Assembly: GCA_016649775.1 (NCBI GenBank)
Contig: JAENWY010000046.1
Span: forward strand, 1-11,791
DNA: 11,791 bases
Direction of reading: 5' to 3'
Source: Spirochaetaceae bacterium
Lineage (GTDB): Bacteria > Spirochaetota > Spirochaetia > Sphaerochaetales > Sphaerochaetaceae
Shown: piece after piece, positions 6,291-11,791 of the stretch
How the letters are laid out: every line of letters starts with the position of its first letter
Numbering within the stretch: the stretch's first letter is position 1
Program-made: the position numbers and the translations under genes
Notes under the pieces: model-generated
Database searches by the model: none
What the model was told of the DNA's origin: nothing
What the model saw: the letters and a program-made list of their open reading frames with translations, nothing else

Positions 6291-7643
6291 ATGAAAAACA
6301 TTGATACATTTAATGACATTATTAATTACATGTCACTTTTTACAAATTTAGAAAAAAATTTAAACCATGTTAATACTAGAACATATAGACTTGATAGAAT
6401 GAATAAATTACTTGACCACTTTAACCATCCTGAAAAGAATTTTAAATCAATTCATGTGGCAGGTAGTAAAGGCAAAGGTTCTACCTCAATATTTATAGCA
6501 AAAGGACTTGAATCACAAGGATTTAAAGTTGGGCTTTATGCATCTCCTCATCTATTAGACTATAGAGAAAGGTTTACACTCTGTGGAACTTTTTTTGAAA
6601 ATAATTTTTTAATTTCATGTGGTAAATATTTAATAAATAAACTAAATTCTTTCACTTTTAAGGATGAATGGGGAGAAGCTTCCCCTACTACCTTTGAATT
6701 ATTTACACTATATTCTTTTATTCTATTTTCCGAATCTCATTGCAATTGGGCTGTCATAGAAACAGGTTTAGGGGGCAGATTAGATGCAACTAATACAATT
6801 ATTCCAGTTGCTTCAGTAATTACACCAATTGAATTAGAACATACAAATATATTAGGTACTACAATAACAGCAATTGCAACAGAAAAGTCTAAAATAATAA
6901 AGAAAAATATCCCTTCTTTTATTGCAACAATGAGAGATGAAGCAAAAGAAGTCATGATAGAAGAAGCTAAAAATCAAAATAGTGAAATCCATATATTAGA
7001 ACAAAATATAACACTTATTAAAACTCATACAACAATTGAAGGAGAAGTAATCTCTATTAATTGGAAAGATGGAAGAGAAGATAATTTGATTCTTAAATTG
7101 AGGGGCGCTGTAATGGCTAATAATGCAGCACTTGCCTTAATGACTCTTAAATCGTTGGGATTTGATAATGATAAAGTAGTTGAGGCTATAGAAACTACAA
7201 CTTTACCTGGTAGATTTGAAACAATTTCGCAAAATCCAACACTCGTAATTGATGGAGCACATACGCCGGTTTCCATTACATCTTTGATTAATACAGTTAG
7301 CCAACTATATGATAAATCAAAAATAGTGATTATTTTTGGGATAATAGAAGATAAAGATTTCACGCATATAATTCAATCATTATTAACAAATTTTAACACC
7401 TTTATAATTAGTAAACCTGGTACATTTAAAAAAAGTGATCCGAAAGCTATATATAATTTTTTTGAGCAAAAGATTAATAATAATCAATCTGTTATACTTA
7501 AAGAAGATTCAAAAACAGCTTTACTTTATGCAAAACATATTTGTCCAAAAGATGGTATTATACTTTGTTGTGGGTCTTTTTATATGGCAACAGAAATAGC
7601 ACAAGCCAACTTAGAACTTATGGAGAAGACAGAATGTCATTAA
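6291..7643 (+). CDS. folC: Folylpolyglutamate synthase / dihydrofolate synthase family
   Basis: Cytosolic Mur-ligase-like enzyme that adds glutamate to folates, and in many bacteria also to dihydropteroate, using ATP. The 450 residues carry the family marks: P-loop HVAGSKGKGST (55-65, with SK in place of the usual TN), ASPHL (84-88), ETGLGGRLDATN (157-168), EHTNILG (183-189), the EKSKII stretch whose Lys (K199) is normally carbamylated, PGRFE (306-310), DGAHTP (321-326, usually DGAHNP) and a closing GSFYMATE near 428. The N-terminus from the first Met aligns with the family, so I keep that start even though no ribosome binding site precedes it. Its last 10 bases overlap the next gene. Whether it is mono- or bifunctional cannot be told from the sequence. 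Confidence 0.92.
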   Translation: MKNIDTFNDIINYMSLFTNLEKNLNHVNTRTYRLDRMNKLLDHFNHPEKNFKSIHVAGSKGKGSTSIFIAKGLESQGFKVGLYASPHLLDYRERFTLCGTFFENNFLISCGKYLINKLNSFTFKDEWGEASPTTFELFTLYSFILFSESHCNWAVIETGLGGRLDATNTIIPVASVITPIELEHTNILGTTITAIATEKSKIIKKNIPSFIATMRDEAKEVMIEEAKNQNSEIHILEQNITLIKTHTTIEGEVISINWKDGREDNLILKLRGAVMANNAALALMTLKSLGFDNDKVVEAIETTTLPGRFETISQNPTLVIDGAHTPVSITSLINTVSQLYDKSKIVIIFGIIEDKDFTHIIQSLLTNFNTFIISKPGTFKKSDPKAIYNFFEQKINNNQSVILKEDSKTALLYAKHICPKDGIILCCGSFYMATEIAQANLELMEKTECH

Positions 7644-9058
7644 ACTGGAAGGAACTTGATTTAATAGTATCTGAATTAGATTTTGAAGGAGCTCGCCTTC
7701 AAACCGTTATTCAACATAATTTTCACGCTCTCTCATGGATTTTTTATTCAACCACGAAAGGAAAATGGACTTTATATAGTGAAATAGGAACTAATCACTC
7801 AAGAATCCATGAATCAATAGGAAAATCAAGTCCTCCTCAATATACTAAAACAAAGAAACTTCAACGTTTTATTCAATATTGTAGAGCAAATATAGAGGGT
7901 GGTAAAATTATTGATGCTAAAACAATTTTGGGTGACAGAATATTTATTCTTACATTAATATCAGAAGGTAGAATCTTTAATATTTTCTTTAGATTATATT
8001 CTGGTCCTGGTGCTAATATTATTATTACTGATGAAAAATATATTATTTTAGAATCCCTTTTTAGACGACCTAATAGGAATGAAATAAGTGGTGATGAATT
8101 AGAATATCCAACTGTTAGAGAAGATAATGATAAATTCCAAATTAGAGATAGAATAGATGGTATGACTTTCAATGAACAAATTGAAAAAGATTACGGGAAA
8201 ATTACTACTGATTATACTCTAGAACAATTAATTGTAAAGTTAGAATTACAAAAAAATAAATCCCTAAAAAAAGCAGAAGGTAATACAACAGCCCTTCTAA
8301 AAAAAATCAAAGCAAATGAAAATTATGAAGAGAATAAATTATTTGCCGAACTTCTATCAAGTAATATATATTTAGTAAAACCTCATAGTGAATTGGTTAT
8401 CGTTGATGATTGGACAACTGGTGAAAAACGCGAAATAAAATTAAATGAGAAATTATCCTCTAGCGAAAATATTGAGATGTATTTTGAAAAATATAAAAAG
8501 GCAAAAAAAACATATTTAAGTAACCTAGAATCTTATAATGAGTCATTAAAGGCTTATGAACAAGATAAAAAATACTATGCTCAATTATTGACCCTAAGTG
8601 ATAATGAAGGTTCTGATATTAGAAAGCTTCAAAAAGCAATTGAATCTACTAATCCTAGCAAAGTTGAAGAAAAAATTAAGGTAGGTCTTACTTTTGTATC
8701 TAACAAGTTTAATATCTTAGTAGGAAGAAATGCAAAAGAAAATGATCACCTTCTTCGTCATTCTGTTCGAGGTAATGATTGGTGGATGCATACTCGAGAT
8801 TTTCCAGGGGGTTATGTATTTATTAAAAATCAAAAGGAAAAAAGTATTCCACTTGAAGTAATACTTGATGCTGCTAATTTAGCAATTCTATTTTCAAAGG
8901 CTAAAACTGCGGGTGTAGCTGATTTATATTATACTCAAGTAAAACATCTAAGGCGAGCTAAAAATGGACCGCTAGGACTTGTTTTACCATCTAATGAAAA
9001 GAATTTACATGTTTCTCTAGATGAAAAAAGGATAAGTGAACTTTTTAAAGTAAAATAA
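7634..9058 (+). CDS. rqcH: NFACT-family protein, compact RqcH-like ribosome quality control factor
   Basis: NFACT proteins bind stalled 60S/50S ribosomal subunits; bacterial RqcH recruits tRNA-Ala and adds alanine tails to trapped peptides. The order here is an NFACT-N domain (about 1-150) keeping the functionally important Asp-Arg pair in GDRIF (101-102), a linker and charged coiled coil (about 200-350), and an NFACT-R domain (about 356-446) with ILVGRNAKEND (361-371), DWWMHTRDFPGG (382-393) and YYTQVKHLRRAKN (432-444). At 474 residues it is about 100 shorter than Bacillus RqcH, mainly in the middle. I start at ATG 7634, with GGAG 8 bases upstream and the normal MSLNWKE N-terminus; the frame's longer upstream extension is folC sequence read in another frame. 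It overlaps folC by 10 bases, which implies translational coupling. The older label is fibronectin-binding protein. Confidence 0.87.
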   Translation: MSLNWKELDLIVSELDFEGARLQTVIQHNFHALSWIFYSTTKGKWTLYSEIGTNHSRIHESIGKSSPPQYTKTKKLQRFIQYCRANIEGGKIIDAKTILGDRIFILTLISEGRIFNIFFRLYSGPGANIIITDEKYIILESLFRRPNRNEISGDELEYPTVREDNDKFQIRDRIDGMTFNEQIEKDYGKITTDYTLEQLIVKLELQKNKSLKKAEGNTTALLKKIKANENYEENKLFAELLSSNIYLVKPHSELVIVDDWTTGEKREIKLNEKLSSSENIEMYFEKYKKAKKTYLSNLESYNESLKAYEQDKKYYAQLLTLSDNEGSDIRKLQKAIESTNPSKVEEKIKVGLTFVSNKFNILVGRNAKENDHLLRHSVRGNDWWMHTRDFPGGYVFIKNQKEKSIPLEVILDAANLAILFSKAKTAGVADLYYTQVKHLRRAKNGPLGLVLPSNEKNLHVSLDEKRISELFKVK

Positions 9059-9080
9059 TCAAATAAAGACTGAAAATAAT

Positions 9081-9109
9081 TTGTCAAGCTAACTATTTTT
9101 AGTTATTAT
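9081..9109 (+). promoter_or_regulatory. Promoter of the MEMO/pseudokinase operon
   Basis: TTGTCA (9081-9086) and TATTAT (9104-9109), both 5/6 matches to consensus, are 17 bases apart. Transcription would start near 9116, leaving a leader of about 10 bases that carries AAAAGGA before the ATG at 9126. This is the best-matching promoter in the window. It shows the downstream pair need not depend on the folC unit. No strong terminator lies between 9058 and this point, only a weak TAACT/AGTTA hairpin around 9090-9105. Confidence 0.6.
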
Positions 9110-9125
9110 TAATAAAAGGATATTC

Positions 9126-9962
9126 ATGAATAATAATATAATAGCAAAACCATATCATAGTGATATTTTTTATCCATCTGATAAAAATGAAATAGAAAGA
9201 ATGCTACAAGAAATAATAATTGATGATACAATTTTTATTGATTCTTCAAGTAAAGGAATTTTGGTACCTCATGCAGGTTATGCTTTTATTTTACCTTTAT
9301 TAAAAAAAGCTTTTGAATCTATTAAAGAATCCTATGACAATATAATAATCATTGGGTCCCCTCATCAAGAGATACTTCTAAAAGATAAACCTTATAATAT
9401 TTTTTGTCCAAGTTATGAGGGTTGTGAAACCCCTTATGGGGATATCAAATTTAATACAGATTTAATAAATTCTTTTGCTAAAAAGGAGATGAAAAAAAAC
9501 TCTTATTTTGAAGAAGAAGCAGAATTTGAACTTTTATATCCTTTAATTAAAAGATATATGCCTAATACTCCTGTTGTTCCAATTTGCACTTATATTACAA
9601 ATTCCAAAGAAAGTAAGGATTTTGCAACAATACTTAATAAAATTTATTCACTAAATAGCAACAATTTACTCATTATTTCAGCTAATATGAATTCTTTAAA
9701 AAAAGATAATTTTGCTTATGAAGATGCAGTATCATTTAAAACTGTACTTGAAAGCAGTAATTATTTACTAAGTCCAGAATCTAGGAAATTAGTTAGTTCT
9801 TGTGGAAGTGGAATATTTGATGGAATCAAGAAAACTAAAGCATTTAAAAATACAAATTGGGAATTATTTCTTTTTGAAAAAGAAAGTAAAATATCCAAAA
9901 CAATAGATAAAATAAATAGTAAATCCAAAATAGTCTATCATGGACTTGGTGTACTAAAATAG
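9126..9962 (+). CDS. amrB: Divergent MEMO-family protein (AmmeMemoRadiSam system protein B-like)
   Basis: 278 residues with the MEMO1/extradiol-dioxygenase-like fold pattern: PYHSDIFYPSD (9-19) in place of the usual AGxFYP start, VPHAGYAF (47-54), IIGSPH (75-80), TPYGDIKF (102-109), a PLIKRYMP...VVPI stretch (139-153) and SCGSGIF (225-231). In human MEMO1 the metal site uses the His of PHAGY, the His after the second strand and a late Cys; H49, H80 and C226 keep these. The EHS-x-E motif reads EAEFE (131-135), so its His is lost, and the canonical SSD-x-xH motif reads SANMNS (185-190), losing both Asp and His. The bacterial role of the family is unknown. The usual AMMECR1 and radical-SAM partners are not in this window. 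Its neighbour 10 bases downstream is almost certainly in the same operon. Confidence 0.75.
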   Translation: MNNNIIAKPYHSDIFYPSDKNEIERMLQEIIIDDTIFIDSSSKGILVPHAGYAFILPLLKKAFESIKESYDNIIIIGSPHQEILLKDKPYNIFCPSYEGCETPYGDIKFNTDLINSFAKKEMKKNSYFEEEAEFELLYPLIKRYMPNTPVVPICTYITNSKESKDFATILNKIYSLNSNNLLIISANMNSLKKDNFAYEDAVSFKTVLESSNYLLSPESRKLVSSCGSGIFDGIKKTKAFKNTNWELFLFEKESKISKTIDKINSKSKIVYHGLGVLK

Positions 9963-9971
9963 GAAGAATTT

Positions 9972-11567
9972 ATGTTTACAAACAAAAATATTATTGATTT
10001 CGTAATTGATGATAGAAAATATAATGCAATTGTTTTTGATAATAAAGATACAAATTTACCTCACGCTTTATTAGCTGGTGAGAAAGCTGTGAGTTATCTT
10101 TATAAAGATGGGATTTTAATTGAATGGTATTGGAAAGGATTTTCACAATATGAAGGTTCAAAGTGTGTTTATTTTGATAAAATTAACATCCATCCTTTAG
10201 CTGAATTATCTACTTCTTTACGACATAAAGCACCAATGTTAATTAATCAATTAGCAAAAGCTATTTGTCTATGTGATTCTAAATTTCTTGATCTTAGAGG
10301 TGGCATTATTAGCGCTTGGCGAATTTATTTCACAGATGATGATGATATTCTATTATTATCATCAAACTTATCAGATATATTTGCATCAACAAATTCAGAA
10401 GATACTAGATATGAAAATACTTCAAGTTTTATTCATTCTGGAATTCATGAGGCTTTTACACTAATTGATCTTATGGCGCAATATTATTATTTGGCAGCAA
10501 TTGGGCTAAAACCGTTTGGAGATCCCTCTATAAGAGAAATTGGCTACAAAGCTATACCTCTATCTTTAGCTGCCCCTATTATTTGTCCTGAGTTAAATAA
10601 AGAATTGATTGACAAAATAGATGGAATATTAGGATTATCACTTGGTAAACAAAGAAATATTTCAGGAAACCTTAATTCTCAAAAAGCTCTAGAATGGTTC
10701 TTTTCTAAATTCGATAATACAGAGTGGGATTTAAAAAATTTAGATAAAGTAATAAATACACAAAAATTGTTAGAAGAAAATGAAAAGACAAAGGGTTATC
10801 TAAATTTAGTTTCTAAAAAAGCAAATCAAAAAATCTTTTTAAGAAATAAAGGAACAATGATAATTATTGTTGCTATTATAGTCATTACTGTAGGAACTTT
10901 TACATATTCAAGAATAAAAGAATATCTTGCACCACCTTATACTGCAGAAATGGACCAAAATGGAGTAATAGAAAGTTACTATAAAGCTCAAAATGATTTA
11001 AATGTAGAAGAACTAGATGCCAGTTTTGCCCATGGAGTTAACTCTCCAATAGAAACAGAAGTTACAACTTTATTTGTTTCTCGTCAAACAAGACAAGCTT
11101 ATGAAAGTAAAGATACTATTATCAATCCTGTTACATGGGAATCAGAAAGTCGTCCAATAGTTGATGCAAATTGTATAATTTATGGTGTTGATGATGTTAA
11201 TATTGAATCTATTGGCAATAATAATTACAAAGTAAGTTCAATATTCTATTCACCTGATAATTATCAAGAAAATACAGTGTCTTCAGTTACTGTTGACCCA
11301 AATGTAGATATGAATTATTTCTATACTTATAGATTTAAACAAGTTCAAATTTTCACAATAGAAATGAACAAAAAAGGTTGGTATGAAATCTCCGGATTAA
11401 AAACTCAATCAACTGATTATATGGATACTTTAAAAATTCCTACAAAAATTGTTCAAAAAACAACTCCATATACAACTCAACCCAAGTCAACAAAAGAAAT
11501 AGTAGACAACCGAGTTACTACTCAATTTGTTGATGAAAACATAGTTAAGGGTGAATCCAATATATAG
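9972..11567 (+). CDS. Membrane protein: putative pseudokinase region, one TM helix, NTF2-like domain
   Basis: I recognise no named family. Seen directly: an N-terminal soluble part (1-290), a basic stretch then one hydrophobic helix (about 294-314), an outer part (315-475) and a Thr/Lys-rich tail (476-531). The positive charges before the helix predict an N-inside orientation. Inferred: residues 109-136 can be laid over a protein kinase catalytic loop and DFG region (RGGIISAWRIYF for HGDIKPENIL, LLLSSNLSDIF for LLDFGLS), with the catalytic Asp replaced by Gly and DFG by SSN. Residues 158-245 resemble a kinase C-lobe with its ICPELNKELIDKI segment. I see no glycine loop or Lys-Glu pair, so it would be a pseudokinase. 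VIESYYKAQNDLNVEELDASFA (from 332) resembles the start of an NTF2/SnoaL-like fold. The start has AGGAAG overlapping the previous stop codon. Coding call is secure; domain calls are tentative. Confidence 0.6.
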   Translation: MFTNKNIIDFVIDDRKYNAIVFDNKDTNLPHALLAGEKAVSYLYKDGILIEWYWKGFSQYEGSKCVYFDKINIHPLAELSTSLRHKAPMLINQLAKAICLCDSKFLDLRGGIISAWRIYFTDDDDILLLSSNLSDIFASTNSEDTRYENTSSFIHSGIHEAFTLIDLMAQYYYLAAIGLKPFGDPSIREIGYKAIPLSLAAPIICPELNKELIDKIDGILGLSLGKQRNISGNLNSQKALEWFFSKFDNTEWDLKNLDKVINTQKLLEENEKTKGYLNLVSKKANQKIFLRNKGTMIIIVAIIVITVGTFTYSRIKEYLAPPYTAEMDQNGVIESYYKAQNDLNVEELDASFAHGVNSPIETEVTTLFVSRQTRQAYESKDTIINPVTWESESRPIVDANCIIYGVDDVNIESIGNNNYKVSSIFYSPDNYQENTVSSVTVDPNVDMNYFYTYRFKQVQIFTIEMNKKGWYEISGLKTQSTDYMDTLKIPTKIVQKTTPYTTQPKSTKEIVDNRVTTQFVDENIVKGESNI

Positions 11568-11585
11568 TTTTATAAATTATTGATT

Positions 11586-11619
11586 TTAAAAAGCAGCTTT
11601 AATTAAAGCTGCTTTTTAA
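11586..11619. terminator. Strong bidirectional terminator
   Basis: A perfect 15-bp stem, with left arm 11586-11600 (core AAAAAGCAGCTTT) and right arm 11605-11619 (core AAAGCTGCTTTTT), and a 4-base AATT loop. Its own A and T runs supply the tails for both strands. It lies 18 bases after the membrane protein gene and 34 bases beyond the stop of the convergent minus-strand gene. Confidence 0.92.
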
Positions 11620-11653
11620 TTATTTAAAGTCTAGAAATTATTTATTTTCTAAA

Positions 11654-11791
11654 TTATTCAAAATCGTAGTGTAAATCCCATTGATTTCTCAATTCATCCA
11701 TTACTTTCAAAACTTTAATTATTTCACTATGTGGCATAGATGGACATTCTATTTTACCTTTCTGTATCATTTTAAAACATTCATCCACTTC
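11654..11791 (-). CDS. Gfo/Idh/MocA-family oxidoreductase, C-terminal end (cut by the window edge)
   Basis: The minus strand is open from the right edge to a TAA at 11656-11654, giving 45 residues. The sequence reads E-V-D-E-C-F-K-M-I-Q-K-G then ECPSMPHSE and IIKVLKVMDELRNQW. This is the usual closing helix pair of NAD(P)-dependent Gfo/Idh/MocA oxidoreductases, which typically end with a MI-x-x-G-x-x-ES-x-x-MP motif and a long helix containing MDEIR. The Rossmann domain and substrate residues lie outside the window, so no substrate can be named. It converges on the membrane protein gene with a shared terminator between. Confidence 0.75.
   Translation of the reverse strand, partial: EVDECFKMIQKGKIECPSMPHSEIIKVLKVMDELRNQWDLHYDFE

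Noticed and set aside
7541..7633. Upstream extension of the NFACT frame inside folC
   Set aside because: It is folC coding sequence read in another frame; the family N-terminus and a GGAG site mark ATG 7634 as the start.
10273..10464. 63-residue plus-strand frame inside the membrane protein gene, and several minus-strand frames inside ktrB, ktrA, gpsA, folC and the NFACT gene
   Set aside because: All lie wholly or almost wholly within well-supported genes in another frame, show no family resemblance, and have low-complexity composition typical of shadow frames.
1..11791. Absence of TGA among the ten stop codons, as a sign of a changed genetic code
   Set aside because: TAA and TAG are favoured in AT-rich genomes, conserved Trp positions use TGG, and no gene is interrupted by in-frame TGA, so the standard code explains everything.
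1..11791. CRISPR array or defence system
   Set aside because: No regularly spaced repeats and no cas, nuclease or toxin-antitoxin genes are present.

Overview
This is a low-GC bacterial window. The core genes look roughly 25-30% GC, the transposase at the left edge about 40%. It carries ordinary housekeeping genes plus one unusual two-gene unit. A spirochaete-like bacterium is my best guess, from the mix of a KtrAB-type potassium system, gpsA, yhbY, an AMP-forming acyl-CoA ligase, folC and a compact NFACT protein. That placement is inference and another AT-rich phylum is possible. The standard genetic code fits: all ten complete or terminal stop codons are TAA or TAG, and no gene is broken by TGA.

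Layout. Positions 1-423 hold the C-terminal part of an ISAs1-type transposase, followed by about 275 bases of mostly non-coding DNA with small repeats. From 699 to 3709 on the plus strand lie a potassium channel subunit (KtrB/TrkH), its RCK regulator (KtrA/TrkA) and glycerol-3-phosphate dehydrogenase (gpsA). A likely bidirectional terminator separates these from yhbY and a long-chain acyl-CoA ligase, both on the minus strand and each apparently with its own promoter. A divergent AT-rich region (5995-6290) leads into folC and an NFACT/RqcH-type gene, which overlap by 10 bases. A separate promoter at about 9081-9109 drives a degenerate MEMO/AmmeMemoRadiSam-B protein and a 531-residue membrane protein. 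A strong 15-bp-stem terminator ends that unit, and the tail of a Gfo/Idh/MocA oxidoreductase enters from the right on the minus strand.

How the genes relate. KtrB and KtrA form one potassium uptake system. GpsA supplies glycerol-3-phosphate and the ligase activates fatty acids, so both feed lipid metabolism. YhbY and the NFACT protein both act on the ribosome, and FolC makes polyglutamated folates.

Two points deserve attention. First, four transcription-unit-leading genes (ktrB, gpsA, yhbY, folC) lack a Shine-Dalgarno sequence and have a promoter-like -35/17-base spacer/-10 placed so that transcription would begin at or next to the ATG. Genes inside operons, the acyl-CoA ligase and the MEMO gene have a clear Shine-Dalgarno. 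This suggests leaderless mRNAs mixed with conventional ones, and it moves the ktrB start from a TTG at 663 to the ATG at 699. Second, the 531-residue protein reads as a cytoplasmic pseudokinase-like region, one membrane helix and an NTF2-like extracytoplasmic domain. It is paired with a MEMO-family protein that has lost part of its conserved metal-site motif. That pair is the best candidate here for an undescribed system.
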